Of a stretch of 64,000 nucleotides of DNA, positions 42,939 to 51,491 are shown piece after piece. The notes beneath the pieces are model-generated. The model ran no database searches, was not told the DNA's origin, and saw only the letters and a list, made by a program, of their open reading frames with translations. A program made the translations under genes and the position numbers. The DNA comes from Shinella zoogloeoides (GTDB taxonomy: Bacteria; Pseudomonadota; Alphaproteobacteria; Rhizobiales; Rhizobiaceae), in the NCBI RefSeq assembly GCF_030733845.1, contig NZ_CP132311.1, forward strand, positions 995,501-1,059,500, read 5' to 3'. Numbering within the stretch: the stretch's first letter is position 1; each line of letters starts with the position of its first letter.

Positions 42939-44537
42939 ATGCCCATTGATAGTTTCCGCCCGCAATCCTGGAACGGCATCGACGATATCGTCATCGTCGG
43001 CGGCGGTCTTGCCGGCCTTTTCTGCGCGCTGAAGCTCGCGCCGCGTCCGGTGACCATCCTTGCGGCGGCCCCCATCGGGCAGGGCGCCTCCTCGGCCTGG
43101 GCGCAAGGCGGCATCGCGGCGGCCATGAGCCCGGGCGATACGTTCGAAAAGCATGTCGCCGACACGCTGGAAGCCGGCGCCGGCATCGTCGATGAAAAGA
43201 TGGCGCGCTTCATGGTCTCCGAAGGCCCGGCGCGGATCCATGACCTGCTCGAATACGGCGTGCCCTTCGACCGCGACCTCGAAGGCAAGCTGCTGCTCTC
43301 GCGCGAGGCCGCCCATTCGGAGCGCCGCATCGTGCGCGTCAAGGGCGACATGGCCGGCAAGGCCATCATGGAGGCGCTGATCGCGGCCGTGCGCAACACG
43401 CCGTCGATCCGCGTGCTGGAAGGCTATGTCGTCGAGGAACTGGTGCGCGAGGGCCGCTTCATCTCGGGCGTCGTCGCAAGGCCGGATGCCGGCCAGTCGA
43501 AGAACCGCGTGCATTTCCCGGCCCGCGCCGTGGTGCTGTGCTCGGGCGGCGTCGGCCACCTCTTCGCCGTCACCACCAATCCGTGGGAGGCCTGCGGCCA
43601 GGGCGTCGGCATGGCGGCCCGCGCCGGCGCGATCATCGCGGACCCGGAATTCGTTCAATTCCACCCGACCGCCATCAATATCGGCCGCGACCCCGCGCCG
43701 CTCGCCACCGAGGCCCTGCGCGGCGACGGCGCGCATCTGGTCAATGCCGCCGGCAAGCGCTTCATGCTCGATATCCACGAGGATGGCGAGCTTGCGCCGC
43801 GCGACATCGTCTCGCGCGGCGTCTTCGCCGAAGTGCGGGCCGGCCGCGGCGCTTTCCTCGACTGCACCAAGGCGGTCGGCAAGCATTTCCCGGACATGTT
43901 CCCGACGGTCTACGCATCCTGCATGGCCGCCGGCATCGATCCCGTCACCCGGCCGATCCCCGTCGTCCCCGCCGTGCACTACCACATGGGCGGCGTGCTG
44001 ACGGATGCCGAGGGGCGCACCTCGATCGACGGTCTCTGGGCCGCCGGGGAGGTCACCTCCACGGGCGTGCACGGCGCCAACCGCCTTGCCTCCAACTCGC
44101 TGCTGGAAGCCGTCGTCTTCGCCGCGCGCATCGCGGAGAACATCAAGGGCATGCTGCCGGAACCCAAGACCAACGACTGGGGCAAGAATGCCGGCGAGAG
44201 CGACGACCTCGTGACCATCGAGGACAGCCCTGCGCTCACCCGCCTGCGCCGCGTCATGAGCGACCATGTCGGCGTCATCCGCACCCGCGAGGGCCTTGCC
44301 GCCGCGATCCGCGAGATCGCGACGCTGGAACGCGAGAACAGCCGCATGCGCTTCCACAACATCGTCACCACGGCAAAGCTGATCGCGACGAGCGCTTACC
44401 TGCGCGAAGAAAGCCGCGGCGGCCATTTCCGCTCCGATTTTCCCGAGCAGAAGGCGAACTGGAAACACCGTACCTTCCTGACCCTTTCCGACGCGGAAAT
44501 GGTGGTGGCGAACCTCTCGGAGACGGCGGCGGCGTAA
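42939..44537 (+). CDS. nadB: L-aspartate oxidase
   Basis: FAD enzyme making iminoaspartate for NadA. 532 residues: an N-terminal FAD-binding [25 protein letters not shown], the succinate-dehydrogenase/fumarate-reductase catalytic segment ([30 protein letters not shown]) and a C-terminal helical domain. The ATG at 42939 is the first with a family-like N-terminus. It lies 90 bases after nadA. Confidence 0.97.
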   Translation: MPIDSFRPQSWNGIDDIVIVGGGLAGLFCALKLAPRPVTILAAAPIGQGASSAWAQGGIAAAMSPGDTFEKHVADTLEAGAGIVDEKMARFMVSEGPARIHDLLEYGVPFDRDLEGKLLLSREAAHSERRIVRVKGDMAGKAIMEALIAAVRNTPSIRVLEGYVVEELVREGRFISGVVARPDAGQSKNRVHFPARAVVLCSGGVGHLFAVTTNPWEACGQGVGMAARAGAIIADPEFVQFHPTAINIGRDPAPLATEALRGDGAHLVNAAGKRFMLDIHEDGELAPRDIVSRGVFAEVRAGRGAFLDCTKAVGKHFPDMFPTVYASCMAAGIDPVTRPIPVVPAVHYHMGGVLTDAEGRTSIDGLWAAGEVTSTGVHGANRLASNSLLEAVVFAARIAENIKGMLPEPKTNDWGKNAGESDDLVTIEDSPALTRLRRVMSDHVGVIRTREGLAAAIREIATLERENSRMRFHNIVTTAKLIATSAYLREESRGGHFRSDFPEQKANWKHRTFLTLSDAEMVVANLSETAAA

Positions 44538-44550
44538 GGGTTGGCAAAAA

Positions 44551-44578
44551 TTGACAACCTTGATGCCGGTGCTAGAAT
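44551..44578 (+). promoter_or_regulatory. Strong sigma-70-type promoter inside the nad operon, driving parDE-nadC
   Basis: TTGACA and TAGAAT with a 16-base spacer in the 60-base nadB-parD gap; transcription would start about 10 bases before the parD start. A short inverted repeat GGTTG ... CAACC (about 44539-44559) surrounds the -35 box and could be the ParD operator. Confidence 0.65.
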
Positions 44579-44597
44579 TGCACGAGAGGATCGCGCC

Positions 44598-44855
44598 ATG
44601 CCGACGTTGAATGTAAGCCTGACATCGGAATTTGCCGATTTCATCGAGGATGCCGTCGCGAGCGGCTCCTACGTGTCGGCGAGCGAAGTCGTGCGCGACG
44701 CGCTTCGCATGATGCGCCAGGAGCAGGAGAGGGAGGCGACAAAGCTCGCCTTGCTGCGCGAGGCGGTCGATACGGGTTTCGCACAATCCGAGCGGGGCGC
44801 GTTTTCCGACCGGTCCGTCAGCGATATCTTCGCCGCGGCCGTTCGTGAAAAATGA
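44598..44855 (+). CDS. parD: ParD-family antitoxin
   Basis: 85 residues with the ribbon-helix-helix N-terminus of the CC2985/ParD type (MPTLNVSLTSEFADFIEDAVASGSYVSASEVVRDALRMM) and a charged C-terminal region that binds ParE. The ATG at 44598 follows GAGAGGA. Its stop overlaps the parE start (ATGA). Lies between nadB and nadC. Confidence 0.93.
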   Translation: MPTLNVSLTSEFADFIEDAVASGSYVSASEVVRDALRMMRQEQEREATKLALLREAVDTGFAQSERGAFSDRSVSDIFAAAVREK

Positions 44856-45220
44856 TTGTCCGGCTGACGCGGGAGGCGGAACGCGACCTTGCCGAAATCG
44901 CGCGCCATACGGTGGCGACGTTCGGAGCCGACCAGGCGATGCGCTATGCCGCGCTGATCGAGCATGCGCTCGCCCTTCTGGCCGAAAATCCCGGCCGGCC
45001 GGCATCACGCGCGCGCGATGAGCTGCGTCCGGGCGTAAGGTCCATGCATCTTTCCCGTGCGGCGGCCAGGCGTCACGCCGCGTCCCATGTCCTCTACTAT
45101 CATCTTGTAGCGGATGCGGAGGGCGAACAGGACATCGTCATCCTCCGCGTCCTGCATGAACGCATGGAGCCGTTGAAGCGGCTCGTCGACAACAGTCCCG
45201 AGAAGGATTCGCAGCCATGA
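44852..45220 (+). CDS. parE: ParE-family toxin
   Basis: 122-residue RelE/ParE-superfamily toxin (MIVRLTREAERDLAEIARHTVATFG, then RPASRARDELRPGVRSM and the end DIVILRVLHERMEPLKRL). ParE toxins typically inhibit DNA gyrase. Overlaps parD by four bases at its start and nadC by four bases at its end, so toxin translation is coupled to both. Confidence 0.92.
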   Translation: MIVRLTREAERDLAEIARHTVATFGADQAMRYAALIEHALALLAENPGRPASRARDELRPGVRSMHLSRAAARRHAASHVLYYHLVADAEGEQDIVILRVLHERMEPLKRLVDNSPEKDSQP

Positions 45221-46125
45221 CCACTCCCTATCTCCCCGTGCTTTCTCCCCTGATGGTGGAAGAGCAGGTGCGTGCGGCGCTTTCCGAGGATCTCGGCCGG
45301 GCGGGCGATATCACCAGCCAGGCGACGATCGCGCCGGACATGGTGGCGAAGGCCGAGTTGAACGCGCGCGAAAATGGCGTCGTCGCCGGCCTCGATCTCG
45401 CCCGCGAGGCCTTCCGGCTGATGGACCCGTCGATCCGTTTCGAGGCCTTCGTCAAGGATGGTGACGCGCTCGTTCCCGGCGCGGTGATCGCAAGCGTTTC
45501 CGGGCCCGCGCGCGCGGTGCTTTCGGCCGAGCGGGTGGCACTCAATTTCCTCATGCATCTGTGCGGCGTCGCGACCCATACGGCGCACTTTGCGGCGGAA
45601 ATCGCCCATACGCCTGCCAAGGTCTGTTGCACCCGCAAGACCATTCCCGGCCTTCGGGCACTGGAAAAATACGCGGTGCGCATGGGCGGCGGCTCGTCGC
45701 ACCGCTACGGCCTCGACGATGCGATCCTCATCAAGGACAATCATATCGCCGTTGCCGGCGGCGTCGCCGGGGCCATCCGGGCGGCGCGCGCCTTTGCCGG
45801 CCATCTCGTCAAGGTCGAGGTGGAGGTGACGACGCTGGAAGAGCTCGAAGAGGCGCTGGAGGCGCAGCCGGACGTCATCCTGCTCGACAATATGGGGCCG
45901 GAACTGCTGCGCCGCGCCGTCGAGATCAACCGGGACTGCGCCGGCCTCACCGACGCCGCCTATGCCGGCGATCCGCGCCGCGTGAAGCTCGAAGCCTCCG
46001 GCAATGTGAACCTCAAGACCATCCGCGCCATCGCCGAGACCGGCGTCGACTACATCTCGACGTCAAAGATCACCATGGCTGCGCCGACGCTCGACATCGG
46101 GCTCGATGTCGTCGTGAGCCGATAG
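45217..46125 (+). CDS. nadC: Nicotinate-nucleotide pyrophosphorylase (quinolinate phosphoribosyltransferase)
   Basis: Decarboxylates quinolinate onto PRPP, giving nicotinate mononucleotide. 302 residues. Signatures: HLCGVATHTAHFA, CTRKTIPGLRALEKYAVRMGGGSSHRYGLDDAILIKDNHI and the C-terminal barrel segment VEVEVTTLEELEEAL ... DNMGPELL ... ISTSKITMAAPTLDIGLD. Starts inside the parE stop (ATGA); its only nearby promoter is the one before parD or the nadA promoter. Confidence 0.97.
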   Translation: MTTPYLPVLSPLMVEEQVRAALSEDLGRAGDITSQATIAPDMVAKAELNARENGVVAGLDLAREAFRLMDPSIRFEAFVKDGDALVPGAVIASVSGPARAVLSAERVALNFLMHLCGVATHTAHFAAEIAHTPAKVCCTRKTIPGLRALEKYAVRMGGGSSHRYGLDDAILIKDNHIAVAGGVAGAIRAARAFAGHLVKVEVEVTTLEELEEALEAQPDVILLDNMGPELLRRAVEINRDCAGLTDAAYAGDPRRVKLEASGNVNLKTIRAIAETGVDYISTSKITMAAPTLDIGLDVVVSR

Positions 46126-46126
46126 A

Positions 46127-46171
46127 GTTTGTCAGGGAAAAGCGGGAACCGGTTTTCCCGAAAAGACAAAC
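46127..46171. repeat. Short dispersed palindromic element, GTTTGTC family
   Basis: Ends GTTTGTC and GACAAAC, inner arms GGGAAAA / GTTTTCCC; 45 bases, one base after the nadC stop. Similar in architecture to the GCAATTCC elements at 22013 and 31502 but with different ends, as seen for a second repeat family in rhizobial genomes. Confidence 0.7.
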
Positions 46172-46289
46172 GAAAACAAGAAAGGCTATCGTCTGTTTGG
46201 TTCGGAATGAACCTGACAGACTGTAGTGGGGAACACCCCATCGCACGGTGCGTTCCGGTTTCATGAGCAATCAACCGGAAGGATGCATC

Positions 46290-46808
46290 ATGTTGAAGAT
46301 CGTTGCGCTCGCCGCGGCAGGCGCCCTTGTGGCGGCCGGCGCCCCCACCATGGCCCAGCAGGCGAAGGACACGGCGCAGGCCAATTTCATCGACCGTTCC
46401 GGCACGGAAAACGGCCGCGCGACCATTACCGCCGGCCGCGACGGCGTGCTGTTCGAGGTGGAGGTTTCCGGGTTGCAGCCCCGCAAATGGGTGGCGCTCC
46501 ACATCCATGAGAACGGCAGGTGCGACCATGCGGGCGGCCACGATTCGGCCGGCGGGCATTTCAATCCTGACGGCAAGGAACACGGCTTTGCCGCCGCGAA
46601 CGGCCCGCATGCCGGCGACCTGCCGAACCAGTATGTCGCGGAAGACGGCGTGATGCGCGCTCAGGTCTACACGACGATGGTGCGGCTCGACGATGCCGAG
46701 AGCGGCATTCGCGGCCGGGCGCTCGTGGTTCATGCAGGTTCCGACGACTATCGCACCGATCCGGCCGGCGGCGCGGGCGATAGGCTCGCCTGCGCCGTGA
46801 TCAAGTAA
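46290..46808 (+). CDS. sodC: Periplasmic Cu/Zn superoxide dismutase
   Basis: 172 residues with a signal peptide (about 1-22, TMAQ-Q). Metal ligands: HIHENGRC (Cu ligands), AGGHFNPDGKEHG (bridging His and Zn ligands) and ALVVHAGSDDYRTDPAGGAG near the end. The disulphide cysteines (GRC and LACAVIK) are present. Dismutates superoxide in the periplasm. The ATG at 46290 follows GGAAGGA. Convergent with the MscS gene, with four bases between stops. Confidence 0.95.
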   Translation: MLKIVALAAAGALVAAGAPTMAQQAKDTAQANFIDRSGTENGRATITAGRDGVLFEVEVSGLQPRKWVALHIHENGRCDHAGGHDSAGGHFNPDGKEHGFAAANGPHAGDLPNQYVAEDGVMRAQVYTTMVRLDDAESGIRGRALVVHAGSDDYRTDPAGGAGDRLACAVIK

Positions 46809-46812
46809 GCGG

Positions 46813-47649
46813 CTACTCGGCCGGGGCCGCGTCAGGCTCCGGCCCGTTCGGCGTGAGCTGCTGGCCGAAGGCGATGCGCACGCGGCGGTTCATCTCCCGT
46901 GTGGTCTTGAACCATTTGGGCGTCGAGACCCAGTAGCGCAGCATCAGCACGGCGGAGCTTTCTTCCAGGCTGTCGACATAGACCTTCGGCGGCGGCACGG
47001 ATTCGATCATCGGGTCCTCGCGGGCGATGGCCAGCAGACGGTCGATCTCGTCGTCGATGTCCCGGTCGCTTGGGATATTCACCTTGAGATCGTGCTTGCG
47101 CGTGCGCTCCCGGCTGTAGTTGGTAACGGGCGTGTTCCACAGCGTCGAGTTCGGTGCCAGGCGATAGAGCCCGTCGCTGGACTTCAGCTCCGTGGCGAAG
47201 AGGCCGACCTCGGTGATCGTGCCGGAAACCTCCTTCGTCTCGATATATTCGCCGACCCGGAAGGGGCGCAGCACGAGCAGCATGATGCCGGCGGCGATGT
47301 TCTGCAGCGTGCCTTGCAGCGCAAGGCCGATGGCAAGGCCGGCGGCGCCGAGGGCGGCGATGATCGAGGCGGTCTGCACGCCGAACTGGCCGAGCACCGT
47401 CACGAAGACGAGCACGAGCACCGCATAGCGCAGGATGTTCGCGAAGAAATGCGCGAGCGTCATGTCTATGCCGCGCACATGCGATAGCCCGGAAAGCGCC
47501 CAGCGATGCATCAGCCGCGAGAGGAACCAGCCGAGCAGGAGCAGCACCAGCGCGCCGAGGATCGAGAATGAATATTGCACGGCGAGCGCGCTCGCCTGCA
47601 TGAGCGCCGCGCGCGTCGCGACGATGATGTCGGTGGCCTGTTGTTCCAT
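46813..47649 (-). CDS. Small-conductance mechanosensitive channel (MscS family)
   Basis: 278 residues: three N-terminal membrane helices, with pore helix TM3 as the Ala/Gly-rich GAAGLAIGLALQGTLQNIAAGIMLLVLRPFRVGEYI, then the beta domain and the cytoplasmic alpha/beta vestibule. Length and the TM3 pattern match E. coli MscS. Releases solutes on hypo-osmotic shock. Monocistronic. Confidence 0.94.
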   Translation of the reverse strand: MEQQATDIIVATRAALMQASALAVQYSFSILGALVLLLLGWFLSRLMHRWALSGLSHVRGIDMTLAHFFANILRYAVLVLVFVTVLGQFGVQTASIIAALGAAGLAIGLALQGTLQNIAAGIMLLVLRPFRVGEYIETKEVSGTITEVGLFATELKSSDGLYRLAPNSTLWNTPVTNYSRERTRKHDLKVNIPSDRDIDDEIDRLLAIAREDPMIESVPPPKVYVDSLEESSAVLMLRYWVSTPKWFKTTREMNRRVRIAFGQQLTPNGPEPDAAPAE

Positions 47650-47726
47650 GGATCCTTTCCCCGTCGTTGACGTCGATTGGGGAATGGCACGGGCGCGGAG
47701 AAGTTCCAGCGGTTCTCCGCGCGCGT

Positions 47727-48704
47727 CTACCGCATGCCGACCTTGAGGCCCGGGGCCGGGCGCTCTTCCAGGATGCGGCGGCGGAAGCGGAAGAGGGCGG
47801 CGGGGCGCCCGCCGGTGGCGGCGGTGGAGCCGCCGGTCGGCTCGACGAGCTCGGCGCCTTCGACGAGCCGGCGGAAGTTCTGCTTGTGCAGGTGGCGGCC
47901 GGAAATGGCCTCCACGGTCGCCTGCAGTTCGGTGAGCGTGAATTCCGGCGCCATCAGCTCGAAGATGACGGGACGGTATTTGATCTTGCCGCGCAGCCGC
48001 GCCATGGCGGTGGCGACGATGCGACGGTGGTCGTGCTGCATGGCGGCGCCCGGCGAGGCCTGGCAGGGGCGGGCGCGGCCGTCCGTCACCGCCTCCTCGG
48101 CAAGGCCCGCCTCGTAGAGCAGTTCGTAGCGCTCCAGCACGCGCTCCTCGTCCCAGGGGAAATCGTCGAGGCCGAAGGCGAGGCGCATGCGGGTGAGCGG
48201 CAGCGGCGTCTGGTTGACGCGGTCCTCGGCCGGTGTCTCCGCGGCCCAGCGCTTCAGGGCGGGCAGGATCAATTGGTCGATCACCGCCGGGCGGCCCTGC
48301 CGCCAGTCCTCCCAGGGCAGATAGGCGTACCAGTCGCGCCAGCGCGCGCCGGCCTCCGCCAGCCGCTCGTTCGCCTCGGCGTCGGTGCGGGTGAGCGCGA
48401 GATAGCCGACCGAGACCATGTGGGTGCCGGCCTCGTCCGGCAGTTTCTGGCGGCCGCGGTCGCCGAAGGTGTAGAGCTGTTCGATATAGCCGAGCTTCAG
48501 CGCCGTCTGCGCCTCCACGCTGGCGCGCAGGCTCGTCTCGAAGGTGCGGTGCTGTTGCGGATCGAACGGGCCGAATGGCAGGGCATCGCGGGCATTGCCG
48601 CCGTCGCCGCCGATGGCAAGGATGCAGGGGCTGCGGCCGGAGATCGCGACGACCGCCGCATTGAGGCCGATTTCGACCGGCGGGCGGGCTCGGGCCTGCA
48701 TCAT
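47727..48704 (-). CDS. nadQ: NadQ/NrtR-like NAD-biosynthesis repressor (degenerate Nudix domain plus winged helix)
   Basis: 325 residues. The N-terminal 200 or so look like a Nudix fold without a usable Nudix box. The C-terminal winged-helix domain is typical of NrtR-type regulators (FELMAPEFTLTELQATVEAI, KQNFRRLVE, TGGRPAALFRFRR). Such proteins repress NAD-synthesis genes in response to NAD metabolites; alphaproteobacterial NadQ controls nadABC. It is the last gene of an overlapping operon (ygfZ, HD hydrolase, phosphatase, this gene; ATGATG overlap at 48701-48704) and lies 1.6 kb from nadC. A palindrome in front of nadA is its likely site. Confidence 0.8.
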   Translation of the reverse strand: MMQARARPPVEIGLNAAVVAISGRSPCILAIGGDGGNARDALPFGPFDPQQHRTFETSLRASVEAQTALKLGYIEQLYTFGDRGRQKLPDEAGTHMVSVGYLALTRTDAEANERLAEAGARWRDWYAYLPWEDWRQGRPAVIDQLILPALKRWAAETPAEDRVNQTPLPLTRMRLAFGLDDFPWDEERVLERYELLYEAGLAEEAVTDGRARPCQASPGAAMQHDHRRIVATAMARLRGKIKYRPVIFELMAPEFTLTELQATVEAISGRHLHKQNFRRLVEGAELVEPTGGSTAATGGRPAALFRFRRRILEERPAPGLKVGMR

Positions 48705-49228
48705 GGCCGCACCGGCGCCGCGGAAAAGCAAAAGGGGCTGTCGCCGAAATAGTCCGCCCCGCGGCCGATGCCCTTCACGGCGGCCACGAGCCGTCCGTTG
48801 CGGCCCAGCACATGATCGCCGATCTCGATCAGCCGCGCATTCGGCGTCGCCTGCACGGAAGCGGCGCGCAGGCGCTGCGCGAGTTCATGCTCGTCCTGCT
48901 CCGGCTCCACGGCGAGCGCGGCCAGCAAGGCGGCGGCGGGCGAGCGGGAGACGCCCATCATGCAATGGACGAGCAGCGGCGCCTGCCGGTCCCAGCTTCT
49001 CGCGAAGCCGATGATGGCCGCCACATGCTCCTCGCCGGGGGCGACGAGCTTGCCGGTGCCGGCAAAGGCGATGTCATTGACGCCGAGGATCAGGTGGCGC
49101 TCGGCGGCGATCACCGCGGGGCGGTGAAAACCCTGTTTCGGCGCCACGAGGCTCAGCATCTCGCGACAGCGATGGCGGACGGCGAGCTCCGCGATCTTTC
49201 CAAGCGGGGCGACGACGATCGTACCCAT
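48701..49228 (-). CDS. Tyrosine-phosphatase-fold protein
   Basis: 175 residues with a CX5R P-loop, HCMMGVSRS (Cys and Arg intact), in a dual-specificity phosphatase-like setting (LILGVNDIAF upstream and PLLVHCMM). The ATG at 49228 is two bases after the previous stop; longer frames upstream overlap the HD gene and were dropped. The stop overlaps the nadQ start. Substrate unknown. Confidence 0.83.
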   Translation of the reverse strand: MGTIVVAPLGKIAELAVRHRCREMLSLVAPKQGFHRPAVIAAERHLILGVNDIAFAGTGKLVAPGEEHVAAIIGFARSWDRQAPLLVHCMMGVSRSPAAALLAALAVEPEQDEHELAQRLRAASVQATPNARLIEIGDHVLGRNGRLVAAVKGIGRGADYFGDSPFCFSAAPVRP

Positions 49229-49230
49229 CG

Positions 49231-49860
49231 TCACACCGCCGCGGCGAGGGGGCCGCGCTCGCGTTCCAGCGCCTCGAAACGCTCGGCAAAGCGCCGCTGC
49301 GCCTCGACGGCGGGAAGCGGCGCGATGTCGATCATCTCGACGGTGATGCCGCGCGGCGCGCCGAAGAATTTCGTCGCCTCGGCATGGGAGAAACCGGCAA
49401 GCTCCGTCGCCTCGAAGAAAGCGGCGACCTGGTCGGCCTTCTTGATCTTCGCCTTCAGGCCGGCGGGCGTGGCCGGCGGCAGGCCGAAGCGCAGGTGCAC
49501 CGCCGCCTCCAGCCGCTTCTCCACCGTCTTGTAGCCGCCGCCGACCACCGCCTTGAAGGGCGAGATCATGTCGCCGATCACGTATTCCGGCGCGTCGTGC
49601 AGCAAGGCCATCAGGCATTCGCCGGCGTCGCAGCGGTTCTGCTGGCGGAAGATCGTCTCGACGACCAGCGAATGCTGCGCCACCGAGAAGGCATGGTCGC
49701 CGTCGGTCTGGCCGTTCCAGCGCGCGACACGGGCAAGGCCATGCGCGATGTCGGAAAGCTCGATGTCGAGCGGCGAGGGATTGAGCAGGTCGAGGCGGCG
49801 GCCGGACAGCATGCGCTGCCACGCGCGGGGCTCCGTCTTCGCTCGCACGGCTCCGCTCAT
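49231..49860 (-). CDS. HD-domain hydrolase (YfbR-like)
   Basis: 209 residues with the HD set: His in SVAQHSLVV, His-Asp in ALLHDAPEYVIGDM and Asp in IKKADQVAAFFEATEL. It resembles the YfbR/YedD-type nucleotidase group acting on deoxynucleoside monophosphates; the substrate is inferred. Overlaps ygfZ at its start (ATGA, 49857-49860). Confidence 0.85.
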   Translation of the reverse strand: MSGAVRAKTEPRAWQRMLSGRRLDLLNPSPLDIELSDIAHGLARVARWNGQTDGDHAFSVAQHSLVVETIFRQQNRCDAGECLMALLHDAPEYVIGDMISPFKAVVGGGYKTVEKRLEAAVHLRFGLPPATPAGLKAKIKKADQVAAFFEATELAGFSHAEATKFFGAPRGITVEMIDIAPLPAVEAQRRFAERFEALERERGPLAAAV

Positions 49861-50702
49861 TGCGCCGACACCTCGGAGGTGTCCGCAGCGAAGGTCAGGC
49901 CGGTCCAGGCGGGAAGTTCGACGGTGACGGGCGCGCCCGCCGCGGTGATCGGCGTGCCGCCATTAATGGCGTCGGCCGCCCGGTCGATGCGCACGATGGC
50001 AAGGCCGAGCGGGCCGGAAACGCTGCCGAGCGTGCCGATCGGCTTGCCGCCGGCAAGAAGCTCGGTGCCGGTCGCGGGCAGGTCGGCCTCGCCCCTGACG
50101 ATGACCGGGCGGCGGCGCGCGGTGCTGCGGTGATGCATGCGGGAGACCACCTCCTGCCCGACATAGCAGCCCTTGCGGAAGGAAAGCCCGCCGCTGAGAT
50201 CGAGCAGCACATCATGCGGAAAGGCATCGGAAAGCGCGTAGTCATGGCCGGATTCGGGAATGCCCGCGCCGATGCGCAGCGCCTCGTAGAGCGCAGGATC
50301 GTCGCTGCCGCCGTTCCCCGGCGTGCGGGAGAGCGCGATGCCGGCCTTGGCGAAACGGCCGTCGCGCGCCGCCTCCGCTTCCGCACCGTCCCATGCGATC
50401 GTCACCGTATCGCCCTCGGCAAGGCCGAGATCGACCGCGGCACGCAGCTTGTACATGGTCAGGCGCTTCAGCAGCGCATCACGCTGGCCTTCCGTCGTCT
50501 CGATCAGGAAGGCGTCCGCGCCGTCGCGGCGGATCAGGAAATCGAAGAGGACCTTTCCCTGCGGCGTCAGCAGCGCGCCGGGACGGATCTCGCCTTGCGG
50601 CAGGTCGGGCAGGTTGGTGGTGATCAGCGATTGCAGGAAGGTCTCGGCGTCCTTGCCGGATATGTGGAGGAAGGCGCGGCCGGAAAGCGTGACGGAAGGC
50701 AT
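49857..50702 (-). CDS. ygfZ: Folate-binding Fe-S cluster maintenance protein YgfZ
   Basis: 281 residues of the GcvT-like folate-binding fold with the diagnostic motif KGCYVGQE (in GLSFRKGCYVGQEVVSRMHH) and N-terminal FLHISGKDAETFLQSLITTNL. YgfZ helps several [4Fe-4S] enzymes keep their clusters. First gene of a four-gene overlapping operon ending with nadQ; longer upstream frames are shadows. Its function fits the neighbouring [4Fe-4S] enzyme NadA. Confidence 0.93.
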   Translation of the reverse strand: MPSVTLSGRAFLHISGKDAETFLQSLITTNLPDLPQGEIRPGALLTPQGKVLFDFLIRRDGADAFLIETTEGQRDALLKRLTMYKLRAAVDLGLAEGDTVTIAWDGAEAEAARDGRFAKAGIALSRTPGNGGSDDPALYEALRIGAGIPESGHDYALSDAFPHDVLLDLSGGLSFRKGCYVGQEVVSRMHHRSTARRRPVIVRGEADLPATGTELLAGGKPIGTLGSVSGPLGLAIVRIDRAADAINGGTPITAAGAPVTVELPAWTGLTFAADTSEVSAQ

Positions 50703-50883
50703 GATTCGATCCAGATTTCTCGCGCGCCGGCATCGTGATTCTTCGAGTCCGGCGCAGGCGGTGCACGATCGCACCTGTTGAAACAGAAGTAGAACGGCCC
50801 GGCGCCTTTCGCAAGGTCGCGGGGCCTTGTCCGGCGCTTCGGGATGGTTATGAAGACGCCTGATCAATAGGAACGATGACGTC

Positions 50884-51489
50884 ATGAGCGCTTTGCCGAC
50901 GCTTCCCCACGATGCATGGTCCGCCTGGCACCCGCAGGAGCTTGCGAACCGGCTCGCAGCCGTCGTGCGGCCGTGGTGCGTTGTCGGCGGCTGGGCGCTG
51001 GATCTTTGGCATGGCGAGGAGACGCGGCCGCACGAGGATCTTGAATTCACCATCCTGCGCGGCGATTTCGCCCTGTTCCGCGCCGCCTTGTCCGGCCTGC
51101 GGCTCCATGCGGTCGGCGACGGCCACGTCGAACCGCTCGGGGTGGGTGAGGCGCCGCCCGCCGATAAAGCGCAGGTCTGGTGCGAGGACGTCGCGGCGGC
51201 ATGCTGGCGCGTCGACATGATGCTGGAGGGCGGCACGCCCGAGACCTGGGTCTACAAGCGCGACCCGGCGATCCGCCGGCCGCGCGGCGAGGTCGTGCAT
51301 GTGACGGAGGGCGGCATTCCCTATCTCGCGCCGGAAGCCATCCTGCTGTTCAAGGCGAAATACCGGCGCGACAAGGACGAGGCGGATTTTTCCCGCGCGC
51401 TGCCCAAGCTCGACGCAGCGCAGCGGCGCTGGCTCGGGGCCTGCATCGCCAGGGCCCATCCCGGCCATGCCTGGCTGGAGGCGCTATAG
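50884..51489 (+). CDS. Nucleotidyltransferase-fold protein, aminoglycoside adenylyltransferase-like
   Basis: 201 residues. The nucleotidyltransferase motif is CVVGGWALDLWHGEETRPHEDLEF, with Gly-Gly and acidic positions of the family, and the later Asp is in WRVDMMLEGG. It resembles the aminoglycoside 2''-adenylyltransferase-like group of chromosomal proteins, most of which have no proven resistance role. Isolated gene, convergent with the next. Confidence 0.8.
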   Translation: MSALPTLPHDAWSAWHPQELANRLAAVVRPWCVVGGWALDLWHGEETRPHEDLEFTILRGDFALFRAALSGLRLHAVGDGHVEPLGVGEAPPADKAQVWCEDVAAACWRVDMMLEGGTPETWVYKRDPAIRRPRGEVVHVTEGGIPYLAPEAILLFKAKYRRDKDEADFSRALPKLDAAQRRWLGACIARAHPGHAWLEAL

Positions 51490-51491
51490 GC

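Noticed and set aside
41715..45008. A 1097-codon open frame on the minus strand across nadA and nadB
   Set aside because: Antisense shadow of the nad genes; no recognisable protein motif, whereas the plus strand encodes complete enzymes.
50884..51489. Aminoglycoside-resistance gene
   Set aside because: The fold resembles aminoglycoside adenylyltransferases, but chromosomal homologues of this kind are common and nothing in the context indicates resistance.
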